A stretch of DNA of 64,000 nucleotides from Manis javanica (GCF_040802235.1 NC_133156.1:181052351-181116350); one strand, 5' to 3'; shown: positions 12,094 to 22,500, counted from the stretch's first letter. Notes: generated by a model from the sequence alone, not told the origin. Program-made: numbers and translations.

Positions 12094-12481
12094 TTTCCAG
12101 ATAAGCAAAAGCTGAGGGAATTTACTTCCCACAAACCCTATCTACAGTGTATTTTGGAGGGACTGCTGTAGATGGAAGTGTTCCTAAGGCTAAATAGCTG
12201 TCATCAGAGGAAATAAAACCACAGTAAAGAAAGTAGAACAATTAATTACTACAGAAAAGCAAAATTAAATCAACTACCCCTAAAGTCAGTCAAGAGATAG
12301 ACAAAGAGTGCAGAATATGATACCTAATATATAAAAGAATGGAGGAGGAAGAAAAAGTAGGGGGAAAAAAAAGAACATTTAGATTGTGTTTGTAATAGCA
12401 TACTAAGTGAGTTAAGTTAGACTCTTAGATAGTAAGGGAATTAGCCTTGAACCTTTGGTAACCATAAATCTAAAGCCTGCA

Positions 12482-14075
12482 ATGGCAATAAGTACATACC
12501 TGTCAACAATAACTCTAAATATAAATGGTCTATATTCACCAATCAAAAGACATAATATCACTGAATGGATTAAAAAACAAGACCTTTCTATATGCTGCCT
12601 ACAGGAGACTCACTTCAAACCCAAAGACATACACAGACTAAAAGTGAAGGGATGGAAAAAGATATTCCATGCAACTAATAGGGAGGAAAAAGGAGGAGTG
12701 GAAGTACTTGAATCAGACCAAATAGACTTCAAAACAAAGAAAGTCACAAGAGACAAAGAAAGACATTATGTAATGATAAAGGGGTCAATCCAACAAGAAG
12801 ATATAACCATTATTAATATCTATGCACTCAACACAGGAGCACCTACATATGTGAAACAAATACTAACAGATTTAAAAGGGGAAATAGAATGCAATGCATT
12901 CATTCTAGGAGACTTCAACACTCCACCCAATCCAAAGGACACATCGACCAGGAAGAAAATAAGTAAGGACACAGAAGCACTGAAGAACACGTTAGAATAG
13001 ATGGACCAAATAGACATCTACAGAACTCTCCACACAAAAGCAACAGGATATACATTCTTCTCAAGTGCACATAGAGCATTTTCAAGAATAGATCATATAC
13101 TAGGCCACAAAGAGAGCCTCAGTAAATTCAAAAAGATTGAAATCGTACCAACTAGTTTCTCAGACCACAAAAGTATGAAAGTAGAAATAAAGTATGCAAA
13201 GAAAATGAAAAATCCCACAAACACATGGAGGCTTAACAACATGGTTCTAATAATCAACAGATCAATGACCAAATAAAAACAGATCAATGACCAAGCAATA
13301 TATGGAGACAAATGACAATAATAATTAAATACTGCAAAATCTGTGGGATGCAGCAAAGGCCATGCTAAGAGGGAAGTATATTGCAATACAGGCTTACCTC
13401 AGGAAAGAAGAACAATCCCATATGAACAGTCTAAACTCACAATTAACAAAAATAGAAAAAGAAGGACAAATAAGGCCCAAAGTCAGTAGAAGTAGGGACA
13501 TAATAAAGATTAGGGCAAAAATAAATAAAATCGAGAAGAATAAAACAATAGAAAGAATCAATGAAAACAGGAGCTGGTTCTTTGAGAAAGTAAACAAAAT
13601 AGATCAACCCCTAGCCAGACTTATCAAGAAAAAAAGAGAGACTACACACACAAACAGAATCAGAAATGAGAAAGGAAAAATCACTACGGACACCACAGAA
13701 ATACAAAGAATGATTAGAGAATATTATGAAAAATTATATGCCAACAAACTGGATAACCTAGAAGAAATGGACAACTTTTTAGAAAAATACAACCTTCTAA
13801 GGCTGACCCAGAAAGAAACAGAAAATCTGAACAGACCAATTACCAGCAATGAAATTGAATTAGCAATAAAAAAACTACCTAGGAACAAAACCCCTGGACC
13901 AGATGGCTTCATCACTAAATTTTATCAAATATTTAGTGAAGACCTAATAAACATCCTCCTTAAAGTTTTCCAAAAATTGGAAAAGGGAATACTTGCAAAC
14001 TCATTCTATGAGGCCAGCATCACTCTAATACCAAAACCAGGCAAAGATACCACAAAAAAAGACAAACTGCTTCAA
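12482..14075 (+). pseudogene. L1 ORF2 5' half: endonuclease and start of RT, broken
   Basis: ORF2p is the L1 endonuclease/reverse transcriptase. The start is placed at ATG 12,482 (MAISTYLS). The apurinic-type endonuclease is legible: 'LNINGL', 'CLQETHF' (catalytic Glu), 'LGDFN' and 'FSDHKS' (catalytic Asp-His). A TAG at about 12,998-13,000 interrupts the domain. A frame change near 13,280-13,360 leads into the linker and early reverse transcriptase ('NKTPGPDGF', '[13 protein letters not shown]'). The sequence then leaves L1 just where 'NYRPIS' should follow. The catalytic YADD region, the Cys-rich C-terminus and the L1 3'UTR are all absent, so the copy is dead. The inter-ORF spacer (12,094-12,481) has no feature of its own. 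Confidence 0.85.
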
Positions 14076-14968
14076 ACACCTGTAGCCCTCAGGGGGCAGT
14101 TCCGGGTGCTAGGAATTTTACTGGGGTTGGTGTTGGGGCCACGCCCTGTGACCTTTGGCAGGGTTTCCTTTGTGTGGGGCTGGTGTGCTTACAGCAGTGC
14201 TCACAGCCCCAGGTGACATCACAGTTGCCCTAGCTGGGCAGCCCAGTGCATGCTTAACCTGAGAGGAGTTAGAAGCAAAGGAGACCCTCTCCTAGTTCAT
14301 ACCCTATTCTCAGATCATTTGGCACACAATCAATTTTCTGTGTGGGCAATTTCCTTCCTAAGTTTCATGCCCCACTCTGCCGCCTCCCCAGCCCCACCTT
14401 CTTTGCCTACTGGTCCTTCCCATCCAGGACGCTGCCTGTGCACCTGCTGATTGTCCTGGCTGCAGGCTGTTCCACTGGGACCTTGTGTCTTTACCAGTTG
14501 ACTTTTCCATCAAGCTGCAGAGGCGGTATTCTCCCCTCTGGGAGTCCTGACTTCAATGAACCAGGGGTCCCACCAAAGAAGGCCACACTCTCGACTTATA
14601 ATTCCAAGATGTCTGGACTCCCGAGAACCACAAAAATGGCTCTCTCAGGGTGAAAACGTTCTCTCCTGCATCCACTACCTGAGGAGGTAGTCAAGGCTAA
14701 AGAGCCAGTGCCAGCTAGCGACCTCCCACTTCCTCGCCCGGAGGTAGAGGTCCCAAAAGAGCCTAGAAAGGGGACAACAGAGGAGGAGGAGGTTTACGCA
14801 GAGACCAAAGGGCAGCATGATGAGAACAGGGGCCCCCATGGCAGTGGGGGTCCATCATCAACATTTAGGCCCCTAGAGACCAGCAGGGTTCTCACTTCCC
14901 CAGAGGGCAGTCCTGGGCCTCTGGACTGTCCTAGGCTCCCAGAAGACGGCTCGAGAGAGACCACCCAG

Positions 14969-16567
14969 ATGAGCTCCTCCTCTGCAGACCGCATGGGCAC
15001 CACTTACAACCCGTCTGGAGGTGTCCTGCCTCCTCAGAAGTTTGATCCAGAGGCAGCAGTGCCCTCTGACCCAACCCCATGCTGCTCCCGGCTGCCAGGG
15101 AGGTCAGCAGAGGAAGTGCCAGGTGACAGTCATCAGCTGAGCCCTGCAGACTCACCAGCATCTGGGAAGAAGATGCAGCGCACAGAGCCTTCTGACACCC
15201 CAAGGAGCTCTTTACCAGGACCTGCCCACAGGAGGCCCTGCAGAAGGAAAATACCCATGCCTCTGACTCTGCCATGGCCACGGCCACTACCAGTGCTGTG
15301 GGATCACAGGGAGCTGCCCCAACCTCCTAAACTTCCTCACTTAGCTATTGCTGAAGACCCAGGTGCTGTGGAGAACAGTACTGACCATCAGAGAAACAAG
15401 AACTCAGAGGATAGAACGGAGGTCATGGCTGATGGCAGTGCCCCTCAGCCAGCCCCTTCCTCCTCCCCACTAGAGACTGCAAGCTCCCTGCCCTCAACCA
15501 GTCACACCTTACAGGTCCCTGCTACCACCGCCAACTTGGATGGCTTGTCTGCCAGGCCTCTGATCCCACCTGTCCCCCCACCTTCCCCCAAACCCAATAC
15601 TGAGCAGGAAACAAGAAACATGGCCCCTAACTCTCCTCCTCCCCTTGTTCCTGCTGAAACTGCTCCTCCTCTTAGTCCCAATCCTGTAGTTGGAATTCCA
15701 CCCAAGGAGAATGCAAGCCCTTGTCAGTCAGTCACAGCTACAGCATTTCATATTTCTGACCTCTGCACACCTCCCAGCACCTCAACCACCTTCTCCCAGC
15801 AGCCTTCCTGGGTAAGGGACTCCCCATCGCCTGTGTGTATAGATTCTCCCAGTCCTTGTTTCTTACCCATTCTGGTTCCAGGGCCTTCCCTCAGTAACTC
15901 TGTTCTCAGTGTCCCCACAGTCACCTCCACAGCAGGCCCTCCCACCATTGCCGCCCAGGCACCTGCAGGCTTGACCTCCCCACCTACTTCAGATCCTGAT
16001 ATGAACATGGACATGACTCCCCTTTCCCATGCTGTCATCTTCACTTCTCCCCCAGAGTCCACAGGGAGATTGCTCCCATTTACCCAAATCAGCTGCAGGG
16101 TGGACCAGAGGTACCCCCGCTTTTACCCACCCCATTGGCCACACCCCCGCTTTTACCCACCCCATCGGCCCCCAAACTGCCCCTCAGCTCACCATTGGAA
16201 TTCCCAGAATGCCTCTCTCCCCAGGGCTCCTGGTTCATTCCTTGTGGCGCCTTCAATCCCACACAATGCCATGGGCAGCACAATTGCAATCTTCAACCCT
16301 ACTTTTGATGATGATGCTATAGATACAACACCATCTTCCCAGGCTGTCATTTTCCAGTCTCCGCCTGTCTCTGGGAAGAATCATTTCCCAGCTTACATGG
16401 TGCCTCCTGGATCTCAGGACAAACTGCACAATGGCAGTATGGCCTCAGCCCATGTCTCCACCTTTTTACATCCCAAAGTAGGCAGCAGAAAAAATACAAT
16501 TTCCACCCATCTCTTTAACCCAGCAATCCCTGTTCCCAGCACTTCTCAAAACTGTGGTGGGCAGTAG
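14969..16567 (+). CDS. candidate 532-aa open frame within POM121-like copy
   Basis: The long open frame runs from the TGA at 14,651-14,653 to the TAG at 16,565-16,567. Its first in-frame ATG is at 14,969 (MSSSSADRMG...), giving 532 residues; a longer product would need a non-AUG start. Composition is extremely Pro/Ser/Thr-rich, with the POM121 'PPKL..' block near residues 107-125 and repeated 'AVIF.SPP' phrases ('SHAVIFTSPP', 'SQAVIFQSPP'). An in-frame 30-bp duplication adds a second PRFYPPH. The Kozak context is weak. Expression is unproven; the frame may be open by recency and composition rather than selection. Confidence 0.3.
   Translation: MSSSSADRMGTTYNPSGGVLPPQKFDPEAAVPSDPTPCCSRLPGRSAEEVPGDSHQLSPADSPASGKKMQRTEPSDTPRSSLPGPAHRRPCRRKIPMPLTLPWPRPLPVLWDHRELPQPPKLPHLAIAEDPGAVENSTDHQRNKNSEDRTEVMADGSAPQPAPSSSPLETASSLPSTSHTLQVPATTANLDGLSARPLIPPVPPPSPKPNTEQETRNMAPNSPPPLVPAETAPPLSPNPVVGIPPKENASPCQSVTATAFHISDLCTPPSTSTTFSQQPSWVRDSPSPVCIDSPSPCFLPILVPGPSLSNSVLSVPTVTSTAGPPTIAAQAPAGLTSPPTSDPDMNMDMTPLSHAVIFTSPPESTGRLLPFTQISCRVDQRYPRFYPPHWPHPRFYPPHRPPNCPSAHHWNSQNASLPRAPGSFLVAPSIPHNAMGSTIAIFNPTFDDDAIDTTPSSQAVIFQSPPVSGKNHFPAYMVPPGSQDKLHNGSMASAHVSTFLHPKVGSRKNTISTHLFNPAIPVPSTSQNCGGQ
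16111..16170 (+). repeat. 30-bp in-frame tandem duplication
   Basis: Two copies of an approximately 30-bp unit ('acccccgcttttacccacc...ggcc') start at 16,113 and 16,143. They encode PRFYPPH twice within the POM121-like open frame. Confidence 0.85.
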
Positions 16568-17267
16568 CCTAAACACTTGCACTTGCTGGGAAAACAGACA
16601 GCCCTGCTCTCCTGCCGCCCAGTCACCCAGCAGCCACAGAATGAAATCAAACTTCACAGGTTTCACATCGCTAGTCTTGGCATCTGGCACCACTGTGAAT
16701 GTCTGGCCAGCCGCTGGCATGTCCAGCAGCACAGCCACCACCAGTGGGTTTAGAGGTGCTACCAGGATGCCCAGCAGTGGGAACAGGAGTTCACTGCTCA
16801 CAGGTGCTACACCAGGCCCATCTGTGTGGGCAGCTCCTGCAGCCCCCGTGGGTGGAGGAAGACCTGGGCTCAGCGTATCTGCCCAAGACCCTACTCATTC
16901 ACAGGCATCCCAAATACTCAACCAGACGTCATCCAGGAAGAGGGCACATAGCCCCACTTCTGTTCCTCCTGGTGGCCATATAACCTGGGCTCCGTATGGC
17001 CACAGCACGGCTGCTTCAGGACAACAGGCAAGCACCTCAGCGGTAGGACACTCTATGAATACAACCTTACATCCGAGCATGTGGGGCTTACCTGTCCTAA
17101 ACAAAGATGGTACAGCAACGGGAGGCCCTAGTGTTCCCACATTCCATCAATAGGCCTGAAGCCCGCCTGGACGGGTAAGACCTACACTTGGAGGAACCAC
17201 CATCATGAAAAAGAGATGTGTGTCAAGAAACACGTCTGTTAACACCTTCCATCAGGGCAGCTGGGGC

Positions 17268-17443
17268 TCTCCTGGGCATACCACAGCCAGCCACTGCAGC
17301 TCTGAGTGCCAGCATTATTCCTGTGTCTAATTGCCCACTTCAGGTTCCACCTCCATCTCCTGGGCATACCACTGCCACTGTAGCTCCGAGTGCCAGCACT
17401 ATCCCAGCGTCTAATTATCCACATCTAGTTCCACCATCATCCC
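17268..17443 (+). repeat. 88-bp imperfect tandem duplication
   Basis: The unit beginning 'tctcctgggcatacca' at 17,268 recurs at 17,356, with shared 'gagtgccagca' and 'gtctaatt' blocks and a handful of differences. It lies in the frame-broken 3' part of the POM121-like copy. Confidence 0.8.
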
Positions 17444-18264
17444 AAGCACCTGGGGCACACCTGCCCAGAAAGCAGGTGTCATGAAGGTAGGGGACAACAT
17501 CATTACTGTGATTAAAGGACCTGGTGTTCCTATATTCATTCCATCAGTGCAGCTGGGCGCCACTGGGCCAAAACACAGGTGACACAGTTGAAGTAAAACA
17601 TCTCACCTATAATAGGATTTCCCTGTGTCACCACCTGCCATTACATCACTTGGAGCCCACCTACCCAGAGCACAGGTGGAGGTGTGGGTGATAGCACCAT
17701 GCCTGCTATGACTGGACATCTCACGGATCCCATCAATGCAGGGGACCTGGGGCCCTGCTAGCCAACAAAATGCAGGTGGTGCAACAGGGGACAGTACCAC
17801 CATTTTTAGAAACTAGTCTATTCTCATCCCAAACCCCTGCCGCCGTCGCTCCAGCAGGGCAGCCCTGTGACTCTGCAGGAGCCAGCAGCGTGTGTGGAGA
17901 CTCCTGGTCAAACAGCCACTGCTGTGTTCTGGGCCCAGCAAGCTGTACTGATCACAGTTTCACAGGAACCACCACTTGATTCCATCCTTCTGTCATGCAT
18001 CTCAACAAATATGGAGAAGATGTTGGTCTGCAATCTGTATATAGCATGAATGGACTTGACTGTATGGGAAACTCGACCTGCTCTCTTCCTATAGAAAGCC
18101 AGGAGCCTGCACCTCAGGAGTGTGTATGTTGTAAGGACAGTTTTTTCTAGTCCTGGAACTACTAAGGTGCCTATGGCTGTTGGTAGGGGCTTCATTTCCT
18201 CCTAACCATTTAACAAAATGGGCCCTTATCTTTCCCAGATCGTGTATATATATTATATATTCAT

Positions 18265-18270
18265 ATTAAA
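18265..18270 (+). terminator. polyadenylation signal of the POM121-like copy
   Basis: ATTAAA, followed about 13 bases later by the A-rich remnant tail (from about 18,284) and then by the right target-site duplication. Confidence 0.6.
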
Positions 18271-18292
18271 CCTTGTTCTTGTTAAAAATAAT

Positions 18293-18309
18293 AATAATAA
18301 TGATGGTGA
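18293..18309 (+). repeat. right target-site duplication of L1-POM121 composite
   Basis: AATAATAATGATGGTGA, 16/17 identical to 10,363-10,379. Its start merges with the A-rich tail and a short TAA-rich tract, so the left edge is not exact. Confidence 0.7.
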
Positions 18310-18510
18310 TGTTGATGCTACAGTTGAATAGATGAATGTTAAATAACTATTCATGAAGAAAAACCTATTGGAATCAACCTAAAACCATTTAAATGTTTAT
18401 ATCTGGGTATAGAATTGCAAAATGTATTTTCATTTTTTGCATATAAGTTGTAACATGTTTGGCTTTTTCCAGTGGGCCTATGTTACTTTGTGGACATTAA
18501 AATAATAATA
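18310..18510 (+). mobile_element. old L1 3' end, right half of the interrupted host element
   Basis: 'tttatatctgggtatagaattgcaaaatg', '...cattttttgcatataagttgtaacatg' and the terminal 'ttaaaataataataatag' are typical of an old L1 3' end. They continue the element broken at 10,379. Confidence 0.6.
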
Positions 18511-19399
18511 ATAGTAAGGACCCAAACCGTAAACCAATAACTGGCCATGGGCAGGAAAAGGGAAGAGACAGGACCCCGATGGTGGTCCCTTGCCTCAAGG
18601 ATAGTGCAGACGCCATCTGCCCTAGTGGTCAGAGAAGACTGGGGACATGGCAGGAGTCTGGGGAGGGGAGTGGTATACTACAGAGGTGCTGCTGGAAGCA
18701 GACTCCGTCTCTGCTGCATCTTCTTTGGCTTTGTTCCTTGTTAGTCTGATGGCTGGATGCTGCCTCTGTTCCTGCTTTTAAATAAATCCTTTAGGAAGAG
18801 AAAAAGAGAGGGAGGAGAGGAAGAGGGGGAGAAGGAGGGGCAGAAAGGAGAGAGAAGGGTGAAAGATGCTGCGTCCCTGCATCTCCATGGCCCCAGGAAG
18901 TAGGATGTGAGCTGTTCCTGAGCTCTCTGTCAGGAGTCGCCATGGAGACTGAGTGCTGGCCTCTTCATGATTAATGCTCTGAGGCAGCTGTCTTCTTGGA
19001 GTCTTTTAAAATATATACACTATTATTTGAGCACAATGGTATTTAGAGCAGAAAGCTCAAGGTGGGGAGTGGGGGAGGGGGCGGCAGCATTACCAGATTG
19101 AGGACAGGGGCTGGGCCTTCCCCAGAAGAGACAGAAGGGAGGCTCACTCTTTCCAATATGCTTCCTCTTCTCCCTCCCTGGTTCCAGAGCTTCCAGTCTC
19201 ACCCACTGTAGCATCAGCATCTGAAAGACCCGTGCAGTGCCTGGCACAGGGCTGTGCTCAATGAACTTTTGATGAATGAATTTGTTCATTCATTCATTGA
19301 TTCAGTAACTATCCCTTCAGTGCTTATCTGGTAGATAAACTCTGCTTCCCCCACCTTTTCCCATTGAAATCAGAAATTCCATTTGACCTGCCCCAAGAG
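18511..19399. other. intergenic DNA with GA-rich tract
   Basis: No gene. A purine-rich (GGAGA)n-like simple tract occupies about 18,795-18,862. An AATAAA occurs at 18,780 after 'cctgcttttaa' with no recognisable upstream gene. Confidence 0.5.
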
Positions 19400-19424
19400 A
19401 CACACACACACACACGCACACACA

Positions 19425-19472
<48 letters not shown>

Positions 19473-19480
19473 ACCACCAC
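19400..19480. repeat. (CA)n microsatellite
   Basis: An interrupted CA dinucleotide run ends in (CCA)n. The open frame on the other strand (Cys/Val repeat) is an artefact. Confidence 0.95.
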
Positions 19481-19689
19481 TAACTTCCACACTGGCTCCC
19501 AAGGACCTTATATTGCGTTCCTTCTCCGCATGTATCTGATGTGACCCATGTTGTTCCTATCTTTGGCATTCACATCAGGGAATTCTTGCAGGGATGGACA
19601 CCAACGAGGTGGAGTTTGTATGTCATACCCTATTTGAAAAGCTAGATGGAGATTCTCCATCTAAAGTCATTTTACAGTGAATCTTTTGT

Positions 19690-19900
19690 AAAATGAATTA
19701 TCTTTTCCTAAATTATTTTGTGGCATAGGCTAGCCTGGTCTTGACTCTCAGGCCCTACCACTGAATGGAAGTGTGACCTTAGCAAGATATTTAACCTTTT
19801 CGATTCTTTTTCCTCATCTGTGAAATACATCTCCAATTCCTTACTCCACAGAGCTTTTTGGATAATCAAATGATGTTTAAAAAGTGTTCAATGTATATGA
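19690..19900 (+). repeat. MIR SINE, sense
   Basis: 'gactctcaggccctaccactgaatggaagtgtgaccttagcaagatatttaacc' followed by 'tcctcatctgtgaaat' is the MIR core. Confidence 0.65.
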
Positions 19901-20148
19901 TCTCCCTTTTTTCCATATAAATCTGTGTGAATTAAAGTAGGGCTCATAAATCTAAGCTCCTCTCTCTTCCATCCCCTCCCAAATATCTTTATTATATCTG
20001 GGCCCAGAATTTCTTCTTAAGCTGTTAAAATTTAGGGCTAAAAGGGACTAAGCTAGGAAAGGCTACAAAATTCATATTCCCTTCTCATCCTCAAGGAACC
20101 AAGTGCAAATACAATTGCCCTCTAGAGGTAACCATGCCATGTGTAAAT

Positions 20149-20204
<56 letters not shown>
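20149..20204. repeat. (GT)n microsatellite
   Basis: A nearly pure GT run, the reverse complement of the CA run 0.7 kb upstream. Confidence 0.95.
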
Positions 20205-20205
<1 letters not shown>

Positions 20206-21735
20206 CACTGAAGGTGAGTGGTTCAGAGATGGGAGTGTGGGCCAGCCCACACCCAGAGCATGAACTGTGTTCCCCATCTTCTCTCCTACACATTCCTCTC
20301 TCCACAGCTCTGCCTCTAGGCTTGGCCTCTCACAAGAGGAAGTTGGGGTGACTTGGATCCATGTCTTAACACAGACCTCTTCCAATAACCCTTGGCAGAA
20401 AGCAGCAATGCTCTGGGAACTTGCCAAAGGAGTAGGGGAATTATCTATGACTAAGAAGGAGAAGGAATGCTGTGGTAGAGAGAAAAGCAGCAGAAGGCAC
20501 AGGGAACCTGGGGCTGGCCAATCTGGCCAGACGGAGCAACCTGGGGAGCCCTGGACACCGGCCTAGCCAAACCCCTCCACTCCTCCTCCCTCCCAGGCAG
20601 CAAGATGCCAGAATGGATTTGAGACATGTGCACCCTGCATGTCTGGTGTGGGCTCACCTGGTCTTGGCAATGCATTTGGTTTAGAACCAAATCCCAGCCA
20701 TCCTTACAGACATGTGGTTGGTTTCTGCATTTCCCACATGCAAACATAGGTGCTGCTAACATAGAACTATGTCTGTGACATTTGTTAGGACATGCTGCAC
20801 ATGCATGACTCTTTGAAAACCTTTGTATGATTTCCAGACACAAGGAGAAGATGAATGCAAGTGTGTCAGCATGTGTTTTTGCAGATGACTATATGATGAC
20901 ATACTCTGTAAACACACTTAGAGGATCATGTTGGAGGGGGCAGCTAGGACTGGAAGGCCTCAGGGTCCTGGTAGAAGAAAAAACAAAATCAAGCTCTGGC
21001 CCATAGTAGGCTCTTAAAGAATGAATGAACATTCAGAAATCGAGTGAATGAATGTTTGGATGATGGACATAGGGTGAAAGGCCTGCATTTGGACATTCTT
21101 GGCATTCTTTCTTGAAAAGGCAAGGGAGGCTGGGAGATACATTGCCAGTCATGCTGTAGCTCATCAGCCCTGGATGCCTTTGCTCCTATTCCTAGGAAAG
21201 TAGAGAAGGAAGAGGGAACCCATCTTTCCCCTCCCCACTTTCCAACAGCCAGAGTCCCAAGAATGATGCTCTTTGTAAAGAAAAGCATGCTATACCATAT
21301 TTATTTCATTTCCTGATTTGGTTTCAGAAAGGAGTTGAGTGAGCATAACACAAAATAAAATGAAAAAGTTAAAAGGAGGAGGAGAAAATAATACAGAGGG
21401 AAAACCATAGCAGAAGAGAGATGAGATCAGGGAAGTAGTCAGGCTTCTTTGTTGGAGTTGACTGACCTTCTGCAGCCAAGATTCACAGTCTCCATAAAGT
21501 TAAGGGGATTAAAAAATTTTTGTTTGTTAACTTTTTCAGAAGAATTCCAACTATTTAGGGTACTGATTTCATGGAAAAATAATTTGTGGATTCTCTTTGT
21601 GTTGCTGGGAACATTCCTAGAGTAAAAGTCATTTATATGAAGGCAGAAAAAATGTCCACAGAGACATCTCATACCCTGTGAATGAGGAAGGTTGGAGCAG
21701 GAATTGGCCCTACTTCTCTGGAGGACAAGTTGCCA
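20205..21735. other. intergenic DNA, nothing recognised
   Basis: No coding exon, RNA gene or nameable repeat apart from a short MIR-like 3' end near 21,000-21,060 ('ggctcttaaagaatgaatgaac'). Overlapping short open frames at 20.3-20.8 kb are non-coding. Confidence 0.4.
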
Positions 21736-21739
21736 GTTG

Positions 21740-22230
21740 TCTATCAAAATTTTATATACTCTTGACACAGAATTACACTCATTGGAATTTATCTCACAGA
21801 TATATTCACATTTATATAGTCAAGGATGTTGGCTACATGTTGATAAAAGCAAAAGGTTAGAAACTTCTTATATGCTCACAGATAGCGGACAAATTAACCC
21901 CCCTTACAATGGAGTACTATACAGCTGTAGAAAAGGATACCCAAACTCCTTATGTTTGGATAATTTCTCAGCTATTGTAGGTGGGAAAAAATTATATTGC
22001 TGAACAGCATGTATGCTTGCATATGCATATTTTTTTCTGAAAGAATACACAAGAAACTTAGATGTGGCTTCCTCAGGAGGTAGGTGGGTAGGGAAAAGAG
22101 AGGTTTTTGCTTTTCAATTTGGAATATACTTTTCTGTAGTAATTTACTTTTTCCCTCACCATTAGCAAGTATTATGTTCCTTATTAATTTAGGTAACATA
22201 TTTTTCATAGAAACAAACTAAAAAAAGACA
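21740..22230 (+). mobile_element. old L1-type fragment, sense
   Basis: 'aatggagtactatacagctgtagaaaagg' is the characteristic L1 'tggaatactatgcagc' segment. The flanks ('gatgttggctacatg', '...ttagatgtggcttcctcaggaggtaggtggg') fit an L1M/HAL1 3' end. Decayed. Confidence 0.65.
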
Positions 22231-22334
22231 GTTAACAAAATGAAAAAAAATAGAGGTGCTAGCAAACAATGGATAATGGTGATAATCTCTATGGTTTACT
22301 GTGTGCCCTTGTGCATAGAACTTCACATACTCAA

Positions 22335-22500
22335 GCCCAGTTACTCTTCATTGCACATTTGCGAAGTAAATATAAATATCTCCATGTCGCAGGTGAGGAC
22401 GCTGACGTCCCTCCCGGGAGATTAAATGACACAGAAGTGGCAAAAAGTGGATTCGAACCCGAAGTTGTGGCATCCCAAAGTCACGTGCTCTTTCCTCGGC
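22335..22500 (-). repeat. MIR SINE, antisense, abutting the EGR4 promoter
   Basis: 'gcaggtgaggacgctgacg...gattaaatgacacagaagtggcaaaaagtggattcgaacccgaag' is antisense MIR. It ends about 120 bp before the first CRE-like site of EGR4. Confidence 0.6.

Larger units (their letters stand above)
14083..18280 (+). pseudogene. POM121-like processed copy (nucleoporin POM121 family)
   Basis: POM121 is a membrane nucleoporin of the nuclear pore complex. The copy has no introns. Landmarks follow POM121 order: 'LPVDFSIKLQRRY' (about 14,498-14,536), 'KKATLSTYNSKM' with a TGA at 14,651-14,653 in place of a family Arg, an acidic 'TTEEEEVYAETKGQHDENRG' stretch, 'SGSGG..STFRPLE', 'RRPCRRKIPM' followed by 'ELPQPPKLPHLAIAEDP' (the LPPPPQLGY..TAEDLD block), then a long Ser/Thr/Pro-rich tail. 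The TGA and frameshifts (near 14,550 and 16,554-16,567) break the ancestral frame, but 14,654-16,567 stays open for 637 codons. Classic FG repeats are hardly visible. The 3' part (17,157-18,280) has no long frame and ends in an ATTAAA signal. The N-terminal transmembrane segment is not recognisable. It could be a POM121L-type retrogene, but broken copy is the safer call. Confidence 0.75.
10380..18292 (+). mobile_element. composite retroinsertion: L1 5' half fused to POM121-like cDNA
   Basis: The first 3.7 kb are the 5' part of an L1 from its 5'UTR start to early reverse-transcriptase sequence. At about 14,065-14,083 the L1 ends and POM121-like sequence without introns begins, running to an ATTAAA signal at 18,265-18,270 and a short A-rich tail. 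One 17-bp duplication (16/17) brackets the whole. Old L1 sequence continues on either side (10,150-10,379 and 18,310-18,510), so the composite arrived as one unit. L1 insertions normally keep the 3' end and lose the 5' end; here the L1 5' end is kept and the L1 3' half is absent. Template switching during target-primed reverse transcription, from a POM121-like mRNA onto an L1 RNA, would give exactly this order. A chimeric source transcript is the alternative. Confidence 0.8.

Noticed and set aside
14083-18280. Treating the POM121-like copy as the parental POM121 gene
   Set aside because: It lacks introns, contains a stop and frameshifts, and ends in an A-rich tail beside a target duplication.
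19400-20204. CA and GT runs as a designed inverted repeat
   Set aside because: Two common microsatellites 0.7 kb apart in opposite phase; chance is sufficient.
19317-20427. Cys/Val- and Thr/His-repeat frames
   Set aside because: Translations of CA/GT microsatellites.
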